From contig NZ_FZNY01000003.1 of assembly GCF_900188275.1 (NCBI RefSeq), positions 1-64,000 on the forward strand: a DNA stretch of 64,000 nucleotides, read 5' to 3'. The notes under the pieces are model-generated. The model was not told where the DNA came from, did no database searches, and worked only from the letters and a program-made list of their open reading frames with translations. This document shows positions 26,571 to 38,394 of this stretch, one piece after another. The stretch's first letter is position 1; each line of letters begins with the position of its first letter. The translations under genes were made by a program, and so were the position numbers. This stretch comes from Dokdonia pacifica. Lineage in GTDB: Bacteria > Bacteroidota > Bacteroidia > Flavobacteriales > Flavobacteriaceae.

Positions 26571-27089
26571 ATGGATGAAACTATTGAGGTAGAAGATTTA
26601 GATGACTTAGTTAAAACACGGTTTAAAGAAGTTTTGGATACGTTAAGTCCAAATGAAAAGAAATATTTTAACCCTGAATCCATCAAAAATATTATTTATC
26701 ATCTGATAGATAATCCTCAAATACATCCAAAAGGCAATAAAAGATTACAAGAGCTTGGAGAAATTAGAATGAAAAAGCATTTATTAGAGTATTTTGAAGC
26801 GATACATAAGAATGAATTAAATAAAGATACTTCTGCTAATTTTTATAAAGAATATTTTATAAAAATAGAAAGTTTTATGGGGCGGTATTATGGATTTTCT
26901 GGAGGAGGAAGTGTATCTATTCTTATAAGTGTCTTTTTTATATTCTTTACTGGAATTATTCTTGACCTTATTTTAAATGCAATTAATTGGACAAATTTCC
27001 CTTTAATGACATCTATGTTATTTACCTTATTTATAGTAAGAAAATTAATTAAGTATAATCATCGAAGAGTGAGTGGAATGTTTTATTAA
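26571..27089 (+). CDS. Hypothetical membrane protein
   Basis: A 172-residue protein, probably cytoplasmic and helical for residues 1-110 (VEDLDDLVKTRFKEVLDTL...), then two hydrophobic segments at about 118-140 and 145-163 (SILISVFFIFFTGIILDLIL, MTSMLFTLFIV). It starts 17 bp after bshB1 and may be its operon partner. No family recognised. Confidence 0.65.
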   Translation: MDETIEVEDLDDLVKTRFKEVLDTLSPNEKKYFNPESIKNIIYHLIDNPQIHPKGNKRLQELGEIRMKKHLLEYFEAIHKNELNKDTSANFYKEYFIKIESFMGRYYGFSGGGSVSILISVFFIFFTGIILDLILNAINWTNFPLMTSMLFTLFIVRKLIKYNHRRVSGMFY

Positions 27090-27163
27090 AAGTCAATGCT
27101 CTAAATTGTTAAAAAACATTCCTTTAACATTATTATAAGTGACAACCTTCTATCTTTAGGACT

Positions 27164-27502
27164 ATGAAAATGACACTAACTCTTTTACTACTGTGTTTTT
27201 GTACATCTCTTTTTGCCCAGAATAGCGATTCAAAAAAAGATGAAGGCTCTACCTTTGCTCCTTTTGCATGGTATACAGAACAAGAGGAAAGAAAAGAGGC
27301 TTTTTTGAAAGATTATTTTAAAAGTAATTTAGAAGACTTTGGTATACTTCCTAAAGTTACTAGTGAAACAGAAGAGGAAGTAGTAGCTCCAAAAATGCCC
27401 ATATACCCAGTGCCAAAATCGAGATTATCACCTATGCCAATTATACCTTCTGATACAGTTATAAAACAATATTTAAAAGTATATCCAGTAAAAGAAGAGT
27501 AA
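27164..27502 (+). CDS. Hypothetical secreted protein
   Basis: A 112-residue protein with a signal peptide (MKMTLTLLLLCFCTSLFAQ). The mature part is proline-rich toward the end (KMPIYPVPKSRLSPMPIIPSD) without Cys. A TATCTTTA element at 27151-27158 resembles the -7 box, but I see no TTTG at -33. Function unknown. Confidence 0.6.
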   Translation: MKMTLTLLLLCFCTSLFAQNSDSKKDEGSTFAPFAWYTEQEERKEAFLKDYFKSNLEDFGILPKVTSETEEEVVAPKMPIYPVPKSRLSPMPIIPSDTVIKQYLKVYPVKEE

Positions 27503-27697
27503 CATAATCAGTTGTGCATTTTGAATGGATTTCTTGATTTTTCCCCCTCCCTGAAGGGTGAATCGAAGAAATCTTCATTACTTCCTTTAGGATCTGAGGA
27601 AAATAATGAAGATTGATAGTATATATAACAGTTGTTTGTCAAAATGCAAAACGGGTAAACATACTATTTTACGATACGAATTACTAAATAGTAGTTA

Positions 27698-27742
27698 AGG
27701 TGATTGAGTGATTTGCTGGAAGCAAATTGTATCGAAATCACT
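27698..27742. repeat. Second-family hairpin repeat / probable terminator
   Basis: AAGGTGATTGAGTGATTTGCT, loop GGA, AGCAAATTGTATCGAAATCAC. Stem GATTTGCT/AGCAAAT with GTGATT/AATCAC at the outer ends. It overlaps the stop codon of the beta-propeller lipoprotein gene. Three relatives lie in the leuC-leuA gap. Confidence 0.85.
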
Positions 27743-28631
27743 TCAACTCATAAAATAACAAACGGCTCTGCTTATTCATAGGTAATAACAATAAGTTTTT
27801 CTCTTTGATATAAGCAATGTCGCCTACACTTTGTCCTACAGTAACCACTTCTTGTGTTGTACCGTCAAAATTCATGAGATGTACTTTTCCACTACGCCAA
27901 TCTGAAATGATGAGATGGTTTTTATCATAAGGACGAATACCATCAAGATTACCAATAATATCAGTCACAGAAGTAATTTTCTTTGTATTCATATCAAATT
28001 TTGAAACTCGTCCTCCTTCTGGAGCACCTCCCCAAGAAGCAACATACATAGTGTCTCCCTGAATTAACAACCCATTTGGATTATCCAATTTTGGATCGGC
28101 GAGCCAAAAATCAAAATTCCCATCTTGATCTAATCTATATATTTTTGAAGTACGTGTATCTGACACATAAATAGCACCATCTGGCGCTATCGCTACGTCA
28201 TTTAAAAACTCGATACCTTCAGCAGTATACGTATTTAAAACTTTCCCAGTTTTAAGATCAGCCTCTACGAGTTCAGTTACATCAGAAACATACAATTTAT
28301 CTTTTGTAATCGCAATACCTTTAGGGTCATTGAGACCAGCTACAAATTGTGCATTGATTAATTTTCCATCAACACCTACCGTAGCAATAGATCCATTTCC
28401 TGGTTTTCTATTTCCTATTAGAGAAGCATAAATCACATCATTGTTTTTGTCATATACCGCAGACTCGCAATGTGTTAATTCTAAAGTTTCTGTTATAAAA
28501 GTTGCTTTAGAAGGTGTCGCTATTTCAACAACCTCAGCAACAGCAATTTCTTTTTGGGCAGTGTCTTCTTTTTTAGTATTACAAGAGATACATAATATAC
28601 TTAGTACAAATAGTGATAATAAAGTTTTCAT
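27738..28631 (-). CDS. NHL/SMP-30-type beta-propeller lipoprotein
   Basis: A 297-residue protein with a lipobox (LSILCISC, Cys17). Repeats LTHCESAVYDKNNDVIYASL, GLNDPKGIAITKDKLYVSDV, FLNDVAIAPDGAIYVSDT, NPNGLLIQGDTMYVASW resemble six-bladed SMP-30/gluconolactonase or NHL propellers. These are calcium-dependent lactonases or ligand-binding proteins. No catalytic assignment possible from the sequence alone. Confidence 0.83.
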   Translation of the reverse strand: MKTLLSLFVLSILCISCNTKKEDTAQKEIAVAEVVEIATPSKATFITETLELTHCESAVYDKNNDVIYASLIGNRKPGNGSIATVGVDGKLINAQFVAGLNDPKGIAITKDKLYVSDVTELVEADLKTGKVLNTYTAEGIEFLNDVAIAPDGAIYVSDTRTSKIYRLDQDGNFDFWLADPKLDNPNGLLIQGDTMYVASWGGAPEGGRVSKFDMNTKKITSVTDIIGNLDGIRPYDKNHLIISDWRSGKVHLMNFDGTTQEVVTVGQSVGDIAYIKEKNLLLLPMNKQSRLLFYELK

Positions 28632-28809
28632 AGTATGATTGATTAATGAATATTAAAAATAACAAATGGTCTACAAAAGCTTTCCTATGGAAGTGTTAAA
28701 TAAGTCTTTGTTTATTGGCACCGTCAAAAGGTTTACTATCCCGAGGCTTGCTTCGAAATTAAAATTTGTTTTGTTTGAATGCCGAGAGGTATTGCTCCAA
28801 GGTAATTTT

Positions 28810-29952
28810 CTAGAGACTTTCTATAGTTTTGATAAGTTTTTCTTGTATGCTTACAAAATGCCAATTATTAGCACTGTTATCTAGGAGTACCAAACAGGTT
28901 TTTGAAGCTGTATTTCTGTATATAAAGGTACGTGCTGCGAGCCAACCTCCAGGATGCTGCATCACATCTCCTTGTAATGACCAACCAAAACCATATTCAG
29001 ACAAGGTGTTATTTGTAAGCGTAGGTGCTTTAAAAGCTTCTTGTATCTTTTCCTGAGGGAGTAGCGTAGTACCATTACCATACCAAGCAGCATCCCAAAT
29101 AACAAAATCTTCTATACTGGCAAAGACACCTCCATCTCCAGAAACTCCATCTATAAATGTAGGATACATAGGGATATATTGATCTCCTTGTTTTTCAAAA
29201 CCAAGCGTTTTATTGGGGAAACTTTTTGTTACTGAAAGTAAATTCCATACCCGTGCATTATGCATTTCTAAAGGATCAAAAATGGCTTCTTGCATATAGT
29301 TTTCAAAAGATGTTCCAGATACATTCTCAATAATACCCGCTAATAAAATATAATTAGAATTAGAGTAGTTAAACCAGCTGTTGGCTGGTGCTGCTTTTGA
29401 GGGATACTCGCAAAGTAAAGTAACCGCTTCTTGAATGCTTAATTCGGTTCCTAACTCGGCTTTATGTTTTTCGGCGAGTTGTAAGTAACCATCAGGAATA
29501 CCTGAAGTCATATTGAGTAAATGTCTTACGGTGACACCATCATATGGAAATGACGTGATATAGGTCGTAACAGGTGCGTCATAATCCAAAAGCCCTTTAT
29601 GTTCTAATAACATAATACCCATCGCGGTAAACTGTTTTGATACGGACGCAAGTCTAAATGATGATTGTGTAGTGAGGCGTTTTGTGCGTGTATGATCTGT
29701 ATACCCATAGGTACTCATAAAAATGGGTTTCCCTTCCTTTATGAGTAAAACCCCTCCATTAAACTTACCTTCAGATTCTAATGTAGATAACCAAGTGTCT
29801 AAAGCTTCATTGCCTTCAGGAGAAGTAACAGAAGTTGTAATTTCGAGATCAGGAACAGCCGTTTTTGTAGCTATTACTATTTTGAGCGTTCCCCAGATGA
29901 GTAGTCCAGCGATGACTACAATACTTGTGATTTTAAGAAATGTATTCTTCAT
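28810..29952 (-). CDS. Serine hydrolase, class C beta-lactamase family
   Basis: I start at ATG 29952 (MKNTFLKITSIVVIAGLLIWG, TM anchor), giving 380 aa; a TTG at 29964 is less likely. Catalytic motifs of the S12 family: SVSK (Ser-x-x-Lys), YSNSNY (Tyr-x-Asn) and QHPGGW (His-x-Gly). S12 enzymes hydrolyse peptides, esters or D-Ala-type substrates; no evidence for true beta-lactamase activity. A second S12 gene follows at 30151, on the same strand. Confidence 0.9.
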   Translation of the reverse strand: MKNTFLKITSIVVIAGLLIWGTLKIVIATKTAVPDLEITTSVTSPEGNEALDTWLSTLESEGKFNGGVLLIKEGKPIFMSTYGYTDHTRTKRLTTQSSFRLASVSKQFTAMGIMLLEHKGLLDYDAPVTTYITSFPYDGVTVRHLLNMTSGIPDGYLQLAEKHKAELGTELSIQEAVTLLCEYPSKAAPANSWFNYSNSNYILLAGIIENVSGTSFENYMQEAIFDPLEMHNARVWNLLSVTKSFPNKTLGFEKQGDQYIPMYPTFIDGVSGDGGVFASIEDFVIWDAAWYGNGTTLLPQEKIQEAFKAPTLTNNTLSEYGFGWSLQGDVMQHPGGWLAARTFIYRNTASKTCLVLLDNSANNWHFVSIQEKLIKTIESL

Positions 29953-30026
29953 AAGTACCTGCAAGATATTTATTTTTTTAATGCCATGTAAATAACAAGC
30001 AGGTCCTCTTTTGTGAACTATTCTTT

Positions 30027-30138
30027 ATACGCTTTAACGCTACGCTCTCCCTCTGGTCGTGAATCTCGCAGGCTTGATTTACCATTTCATTCTCCCTCCG
30101 GTCGTGAATCTCACAAGTTCGATTTCGCGAAAGCGTAT
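30027..30138 (-). repeat. Long TTTCGCGAAA element, composite, minus orientation
   Basis: Starts ATACGCTTTAACGCTACGC, holds a second GGTCGTGAATCTC half, and ends TTTCGCGAAAGCGTAT. It lies between the two S12 hydrolase genes, which are both on the minus strand. Confidence 0.95.
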
Positions 30139-30150
30139 AGAGCAAGAAAC

Positions 30151-31533
30151 CTATTTAAAACTAATCATAGGTGTTTGTTCTAACGGAGCTATTTTATGCC
30201 TAGTGTGGTATATAAATAGGTCTCCTTGAGCGTATTCTATATCTGTCATCTGAAGATATAGTATCCCGGCTTTAGTGATTGCTACATAATGTTGGTTTCC
30301 TATATAATAGATTGGAGCAGACGAAATAAAACCAATGGTATCTACAGTTAACATTCCTTGATTTCCTTGATATCTAAATTCTCCAGAGTGTTGCGTCACC
30401 TCATTATTAAGTCTTGATGTTAGGGAAACTTTTTTATGGACATCAAGAGGCAAATCTGTTGAGGTATTGTGATTCCGAATTAAATAAGCGAGCAAATGTG
30501 CGGTCTCCTCAATAAGAATTTGACTATCTGCATTAATCATAATAGCAATATTTAAATTGTCTTTTGGATAATGCACCACAACCGTTCGTGTACCTCGCCA
30601 ACTTCCAGCATGTTCTATTACTTTATAGCCAAAAGCATCTACAGAAGATCGCCAGGTAATGCCCACTTGTGTAGTCGTCCCATCTTTAAGTTGGTGACTT
30701 TTAAATAACGTCTCCTTTGCTTGAGGTGTAATAAAACCATTGGTGTATCCATGCATCATCTTGACAAGATCTGTGGGCGTACTTCTAAACCCAGCTCCAG
30801 CTAGTTTATAACTAGCATTGGTAAGTTTTTCTTTCACTAGTTTTTCCTTTTTATGATAATACAATTGCGCATCTTTTTCAGAAAGTTGTTTAATGTTTTC
30901 AGGAAACGTCTGTTGCATTCCTAAAGGGGTAAAAACATGTTCCTCTAAATACGTATCAAAAGGTTGTCCGGAAGAACCTTCTATTGCGGCAGCTACCAAA
31001 TTAAAAGCATGTGTAGAGTATTGATACTGTGTGTCAGGTTCAAAAAGCAACGGTGCTTTTAGTAACTGAGTACTCTCTTTAATACTTGTGTATTGCTTTT
31101 TCTTATACGCATTTCCTTTAGGACGATGCGCCATACCAGAAGTATGACCTGTAAGTTGTCGTAAGATGAGATGCTCGTATTGTGTATCTATATATGGCAC
31201 ATAGGTTTTAATAGGAACATCCAGGTCTATTGCACCTTCAGAAAGTAATTTTCCCAGCGCTGTTGTTGTAATAACTTTAGCAACAGATGCAGTACGTAAT
31301 TGCATATGAGGTGTCATAGGGATCTTATTTTCAAGATCGGCATACCCATATCCTTTAGCATAGATAAGTTGCTCATCTTGGCTCACAGCTATAGAGATGC
31401 CAGGAAGATTAGCCGTTTCTAAAAAAGATGTGACTATAGTATCTAGTAGCGGGTATGCTTGCTGCGCCTGTAGGGTAGTTGTACCGCTTATAAGAAGTAT
31501 GAGGAATATATGGAAAGCTATTATTGATTTCAT
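30151..31533 (-). CDS. Serine hydrolase, class C beta-lactamase family (secreted)
   Basis: A 460-residue protein with signal peptide (cut near TLQAQ, residue 24). Motifs: TASVAKVITT (Ser-x-x-Lys), YQYSTHAFN (Tyr-Ser-Thr form seen in non-lactamase S12 peptidases) and HAGSWRGTR (His-x-Gly). A C-terminal beta domain of about 100 residues follows. Likely an esterase/D-aminopeptidase-like enzyme. Confidence 0.9.
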   Translation of the reverse strand: MKSIIAFHIFLILLISGTTTLQAQQAYPLLDTIVTSFLETANLPGISIAVSQDEQLIYAKGYGYADLENKIPMTPHMQLRTASVAKVITTTALGKLLSEGAIDLDVPIKTYVPYIDTQYEHLILRQLTGHTSGMAHRPKGNAYKKKQYTSIKESTQLLKAPLLFEPDTQYQYSTHAFNLVAAAIEGSSGQPFDTYLEEHVFTPLGMQQTFPENIKQLSEKDAQLYYHKKEKLVKEKLTNASYKLAGAGFRSTPTDLVKMMHGYTNGFITPQAKETLFKSHQLKDGTTTQVGITWRSSVDAFGYKVIEHAGSWRGTRTVVVHYPKDNLNIAIMINADSQILIEETAHLLAYLIRNHNTSTDLPLDVHKKVSLTSRLNNEVTQHSGEFRYQGNQGMLTVDTIGFISSAPIYYIGNQHYVAITKAGILYLQMTDIEYAQGDLFIYHTRHKIAPLEQTPMISFK

Positions 31534-31559
31534 AACAGAAGTATTGATGTATACAGTGA

Positions 31560-32528
31560 TTATTCTTGTGCGCCTATACTTTTAAGATAGGCTACGACGT
31601 CAGTGTGCTGACCTCTTATGGCCATTTTGAGAGCATTTCGTTTTTCGGAAGAGAGGTAATACCCATCGCGAACAGTTTTATTAACCTCGGCTCCTTGACC
31701 CACTAAATATGTGACGACATCAAGATGTCCATTCCAAGCAGCTTGTATTAGTGGTGTTTCATCGCCTTTTATATGCGCATTTACATCGGCGCCAGATGCT
31801 ACAAGAAATTGAACAATCGGGAGGTTTCCTATTTTAGATGCTGCAATTAATGGATTCCCATCTCCACGACTACTTTTATTCACATCGGCTCCAGCTTGAA
31901 CCATAGCTTTGACCATCGCTAGATTTCCTCTAGATACTGCTTGAATGAGCCCTGTGCCATCGCCTAAAGATTCCTTATCCATAGTAGGATTGTATTGTAG
32001 CAATAGTTGTAGTATCGCTGGATTTCCAGATTTTCCAGCCATAATTATTGCATTTCCATCTCCTTTTACATTGGTATTAGGGTTGGCTCCTTTTTCTAAT
32101 AATAATTTTATAATACGTAAGTCTCCGCCTTGTATGGCTGCCATAAGCGGTGTTCCGTCGCCATCAATTGCTGCATTGATATCAGCTCCTTTTTCGATAA
32201 GATAGGTAGCAACATCAAGATGCCCTTGTTGTGTAGCAATCATTAAAGCACTGGCATCGCCACGACTTTTGTAATTCACTCGAACGCCAGCCACAAATAA
32301 TAATTGAACGATTTCTAGATTTCCTACATAAGATGCAACACCTAATGGAGATCGTGGTTCGCCATTGCCTCGATAAGAGCAATTAGGATTGGTGTTTTTT
32401 AAGAGTTGCGTAACCGTAGTTACTTGTTCGTTTTTAATAGCTTGTAATAAAGCTTCGCATGAGGTTGATTGCGCTTTCGCGAAAGCGGAAACACATAGCA
32501 TAACTAGTAAAAAGATTCGTTTTTTCAT
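31560..32528 (-). CDS. Secreted ankyrin-repeat protein
   Basis: A 322-residue protein with roughly eight to nine ankyrin repeats (GNLEIVQLLFVAGVRVN, GHLDVATYLIEKGADIN, GDLRIIKLLLEKGANPN and so on). The signal peptide is MKKRIFLLVMLCVSAFAKAQ. Its cleavage end AFAKA comes from the palindrome CGCTTTCGCGAAAGCG at 32472-32487. Ankyrin repeats bind proteins; the partner is unknown. Confidence 0.93.
   Translation of the reverse strand: MKKRIFLLVMLCVSAFAKAQSTSCEALLQAIKNEQVTTVTQLLKNTNPNCSYRGNGEPRSPLGVASYVGNLEIVQLLFVAGVRVNYKSRGDASALMIATQQGHLDVATYLIEKGADINAAIDGDGTPLMAAIQGGDLRIIKLLLEKGANPNTNVKGDGNAIIMAGKSGNPAILQLLLQYNPTMDKESLGDGTGLIQAVSRGNLAMVKAMVQAGADVNKSSRGDGNPLIAASKIGNLPIVQFLVASGADVNAHIKGDETPLIQAAWNGHLDVVTYLVGQGAEVNKTVRDGYYLSSEKRNALKMAIRGQHTDVVAYLKSIGAQE
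32472..32487. repeat. Intragenic CGCTTTCGCGAAAGCG palindrome (AFAKA frame)
   Basis: Inside the signal peptide region of the ankyrin protein (residues SAFAKAQ). Confidence 0.95.
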
Positions 32529-32740
32529 GATGTGATGAATTTTAAATTTGACTCAAAAGTATGGGCAAGAAGGAAGCAATCTGTAAAATATAGACCAACA
32601 TAGGTTTGTGGAAGACAGAAGGAGGTTTGTTTGTGAATTTCTATTTTGTAGGTAGGAAATAGATGTTTAGATGTTGGTATATGAGATTCGTCTACTTGAA
32701 GAAAGAAACGAATAGATATTGTGTATTTTAGATTCGAATT

Positions 32741-33823
32741 ATGAGTACTAATCTTCCATTTGTAGATAGAATTGTCCAAAACAGTGTGTTATCACATATA
32801 TTGTTTTGGTGTTCATTTTTACTCATATTTACGTTGTTAGGGTCTCTTAACTCAGGATCTTTTTCAAGCCATTTAATTAATTATTTGGCATTATTACCTT
32901 CACAATTAGCAGCAGCTTATTTTCTAAACTACTACCAGATTCCTGTATTGTTTTTAAAGAAACGATATGTGCGTTTTGTGATTTCTTTTTTAGTGTCAGG
33001 CTATGTATTTGTAGTCTTTGCAAGAATATGTACGGTACATATCGCAGAGCCATTAACCAGAGAAGGAATGTTTGAAAAAGAAACATTCTTAGAGATTTTA
33101 GCCGATCCTTTTTATTTGTTTTATGTCTATTTTCCTGCAGTGTATGTGATTGTCTTTTTAATGATGGCGATCAAAAGTATTAAAAGAGGTTTTGAAGAAA
33201 AACACCAATTAGAAGTATTGCAAAAAGAAAAAGCCAAAACAGAATTACAGTTTTTAAAAGCACAAATCCACCCACATTTTTTATTTAATACCCTTAATAG
33301 TATTTATGCATTAACCCTTACCAAGTCTGATGCTGCTCCAGAAGTAGTTTTAAAACTCTCTGAGATGCTGGATTATATATTATATCAATGTAATGAACCT
33401 ACCATCGCACTTCACAAGGAAATTACACTTATTCAAGGGTATATTGATTTAGAAAAAATAAGATATGGAGATCAACTAGATTTAGAATTTATACACGAAC
33501 TGTCAGATAAACAAAGACCCATAGCTCCTCTCATATTATTAGGATTTATAGAAAATGCCTTTAAGCATGGAGCAAGTAAAAACCCTATAAACCCTAAAAT
33601 ACATATACAGCTTCAAGAAAAGGAATCGCAGTTATATTTACGCGTATACAATACCAAAATCTCTGTCAAAAGTGATGTAACTTCAGAACAAACGAAAGGC
33701 ATAGGGATTACTAATGTAAGTCGTCAATTAGAATTGCATTACCCCAACGCACATACCTTAAAAATTGAGGACACCGAGACAAGTTATGAAGTGCAACTTA
33801 CGATAGATTTAACAAATAAATAA
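32741..33823 (+). CDS. LytS-like sensor histidine kinase
   Basis: A 360-residue protein: four TM segments in residues 14-148, a coiled linker, then the His_kinase domain with LKAQIHPHFLFNTLNSIYAL (phospho-acceptor His near residue 178) and an ATPase end GFIENAFKHGASKNP / KGIGITNVSRQLEL. This is the Bacteroidota form that pairs with LytTR regulators. It overlaps its response regulator by 1 bp (TAATG). The 212-bp divergent gap upstream carries its promoter; no clear operator seen. Confidence 0.93.
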   Translation: MSTNLPFVDRIVQNSVLSHILFWCSFLLIFTLLGSLNSGSFSSHLINYLALLPSQLAAAYFLNYYQIPVLFLKKRYVRFVISFLVSGYVFVVFARICTVHIAEPLTREGMFEKETFLEILADPFYLFYVYFPAVYVIVFLMMAIKSIKRGFEEKHQLEVLQKEKAKTELQFLKAQIHPHFLFNTLNSIYALTLTKSDAAPEVVLKLSEMLDYILYQCNEPTIALHKEITLIQGYIDLEKIRYGDQLDLEFIHELSDKQRPIAPLILLGFIENAFKHGASKNPINPKIHIQLQEKESQLYLRVYNTKISVKSDVTSEQTKGIGITNVSRQLELHYPNAHTLKIEDTETSYEVQLTIDLTNK

Positions 33824-34527
33824 TGAAGATACCTTGTATTATTATAGACGATGAACCCCTTGCTATTCAAGTAATACAAAGCCATGTAGCACAAATACCA
33901 GACTTACAACTTGTAGCTACATTTCAAAATCCTGTAGCAGCATTTGAGTTACTTAAAAAAGAAACGATAGCCCTTATTTTTTTAGATATCGAAATGCCAC
34001 TGCTTACAGGAATAGACTTCGCAAAAGAGCTACAGGGAACACCTAAAATTATTTTCACGACGGCCTATCGTAATTACGCTATAGAGAGTTATGAACTTGA
34101 TGTGGTAGATTATTTATTAAAACCGATCTCCTTTACTCGCTTTTTTAAAGCAGTAAATAAGTATAAATCGTTATCAAATCTTTCTCCAGTGATAGATATT
34201 CCTGAAAAAAAGGAATTTGTAAATGATCATATCTATGTAAATGCAAATAAGAAGTATATCAAAGTTTTATTTGCAGATATACTATATGTAGAGAGTGTCA
34301 AAGATTATATACGTATTCACACTGCTGAAGAACGAGTGATAACGAAAGATACCCTTAGTGACTTTGAAGCAAAACTTCCTGCGTTCTTTCTGAGAATACA
34401 TCGCTCTTATATTGTAAATACCTCTAAAATTACGGCGTTTACAGCAGTAGATGTAGAAATAGCAACCAAAGAAATTCCAATAGGCGCTAGTTATAAAGAG
34501 CACGTACTTGCATTTTTAAAACAGTAA
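33823..34527 (+). CDS. LytTR-family response regulator
   Basis: A 234-residue protein: receiver domain (CIIIDDEPLA, phosphorylated Asp in LIFLDIEMPLLTG, IIFTTAYRNYAIESYELD, DYLLKP) and a C-terminal LytTR DNA-binding domain (KYIKVLFADILYVESVKDY, FLRIHRSYIVNTSKI). It probably receives phosphate from the upstream kinase; target genes unknown. Confidence 0.95.
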   Translation: MKIPCIIIDDEPLAIQVIQSHVAQIPDLQLVATFQNPVAAFELLKKETIALIFLDIEMPLLTGIDFAKELQGTPKIIFTTAYRNYAIESYELDVVDYLLKPISFTRFFKAVNKYKSLSNLSPVIDIPEKKEFVNDHIYVNANKKYIKVLFADILYVESVKDYIRIHTAEERVITKDTLSDFEAKLPAFFLRIHRSYIVNTSKITAFTAVDVEIATKEIPIGASYKEHVLAFLKQ

Positions 34528-34570
34528 CTAATAATACTTCTTTATGTACTATTAAGTTTCCCTTCTTTTG

Positions 34571-34605
34571 GTTCGGTTTTCTTTGGACAAGCAAAGAAAA
34601 TGAAC
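34571..34605. repeat. Hairpin downstream of the LytTR gene
   Basis: GTTC-GG-TTTTCTTTG / CAAAGAAAA-T-GAAC, 9-bp perfect stem with a GACAAG loop. There is no T-run after it, so it is a weak terminator or RNA structure. Confidence 0.6.
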
Positions 34606-34703
34606 AAGATGATTGATTATTTATTTCACTAATAAGATATAATAAAGACTATCTATTTATATATTCTGAACTCGAATTAATTCTTATCTCTTTTGTAAGT
34701 TTT

Positions 34704-37135
<2,432 letters not shown>

Positions 37136-37166
37136 TATATAATTCCCCCTATGGTTTTATAGGAAG

Positions 37167-37198
37167 CACCCTAACCGTTATGGCTAGGGTGTTTTTTT
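37167..37198 (+). terminator. Rho-independent terminator of katG
   Basis: CACCCTAACC GTTAT GGCTAGGGTG followed by seven or more T. Confidence 0.9.
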
Positions 37199-37238
37199 AT
37201 AAGTATAATTCTATATTTTGATTGTGATCCTTATGAAG

Positions 37239-37304
37239 TTCGCTTTCGCGAAATCGAACTTGTGAGATTCACGACCGGAGGGAGAGCGTAGCGCTAAAGC
37301 GTAT
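37239..37304 (+). repeat. Long TTTCGCGAAA element, plus orientation
   Basis: TTCGCTTTCGCGAAATCGAA ... GCGTAGCGCTAAAGCGTAT; its 5' end is degraded (GTTCGC for ATACGC). Confidence 0.9.
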
Positions 37305-37376
37305 AAAGAAACATTCGCGGTATGTGTAATAGTTTTAGTGTCTATACATCTTAATGTATGCTCTTTAATGAGCTTA

Positions 37377-38156
37377 TCAGTGTTTTTGTAACCAAAGCGT
37401 TTTTTTTGTTATCTCCAGCTTTTTTCCCTTCTTCTTTTTATAATACACGGTCAATACAATAATGAATGCTACGGTTAGTAATCGAAATACATTTGAATAC
37501 ATACCTCCAAATGCATTGTCGCTTACAGAAAACAATTCCCAAGACAGATTCATAAGCATATGCAAGAAAATAGGAACCCATATATTAAAGTTCCATTCGG
37601 CATATACCCAGGCAAATAAAACACTTCCTAAAAAGGTAACTAAGAAAATTCCTAATAATTCGGCAAGTTCAGTACTTTGATATAAGTGTAAAAAACCAAA
37701 ATAAATTGAACCAAATAAAACAGAAAGAATAAACCCAAGCTTGGTCTTTTTAAATAACAATCCAAATAAGAATCCTCTAAAAAATAATTCTTCAAAAAAA
37801 CCTGCCGAAACTACTGAAATCAAAAATGTGTTAAGCGATATTTCTGAGTTGAAATTAAAAACAATACTAAAACCAATATACATAGGTAGAGTACAAATAA
37901 GCGCAAATAGGAAGCCTTTGGTGATTGACTTGTCAAGTCCTAAGTTTTGAAAAAAATCAGTTTTACGTCCTATAAAGAGCACTCCTATAAAAAGTGGGAT
38001 TCCAGAAATTATATATGTTACTATGTGACTTACTCCTAATTGATTTGTTACTTCAAACAACCATTTTCTAAGAGTCTTGAAGTATAGATCATCAAAAACA
38101 AAATAGGTTCCAAATGCTATGATAATAATGAGCAACACTTTGATTGAATTCTTCAT
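37377..38156 (-). CDS. CPBP-family intramembrane protease
   Basis: A 259-residue protein with about seven to eight TM segments. CPBP motifs: GFFEELFFRGFLFG (EExxxR), SIYFGFLHLYQ (second, FxxxH) and PIFLHMLMN (third, His). Members include CAAX-prenyl protease-like and bacteriocin-immunity proteins. No bacteriocin gene is nearby. Confidence 0.9.
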   Translation of the reverse strand: MKNSIKVLLIIIIAFGTYFVFDDLYFKTLRKWLFEVTNQLGVSHIVTYIISGIPLFIGVLFIGRKTDFFQNLGLDKSITKGFLFALICTLPMYIGFSIVFNFNSEISLNTFLISVVSAGFFEELFFRGFLFGLLFKKTKLGFILSVLFGSIYFGFLHLYQSTELAELLGIFLVTFLGSVLFAWVYAEWNFNIWVPIFLHMLMNLSWELFSVSDNAFGGMYSNVFRLLTVAFIIVLTVYYKKKKGKKLEITKKTLWLQKH

Positions 38157-38273
38157 ATATACGTAATTGTTGGTTTCTATATATAAAGACGTTCATTTCT
38201 GACAAATGGTTGCCTTAGGTACATACATTAAGTTTAGAAGGGTATTTTTTTATGTTCTAACCTACTGGTAGAC

Positions 38274-38357
38274 TCGCTTTCGCGAAATCGAACTTGTGAG
38301 ACCTGCCTGCCGGCAGGCAGGTTCACGACCGGAGGAAGAGCGTAGCGCTAAAGCGTA
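38274..38357 (+). repeat. Long TTTCGCGAAA element with CCTGCC palindrome
   Basis: CGCTTTCGCGAAATCGAACT...GCGCTAAAGCGTA; includes CCTGCCTGCCGGCAGGCAGG at 38302-38321 in the middle (between GAGA and TTCACGACC). Confidence 0.9.
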
Positions 38358-38394
38358 CTCAAGAATATAATTAGTAGAAATAAGGCTAAGTACC

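Noticed and set aside
28810-31533. True beta-lactamase resistance genes
   Set aside because: The S12 motifs fit esterases/peptidases as well; no evidence for antibiotic hydrolysis.
37377-38156. Bacteriocin-immunity role for the CPBP protease
   Set aside because: No bacteriocin precursor or exporter next to it.
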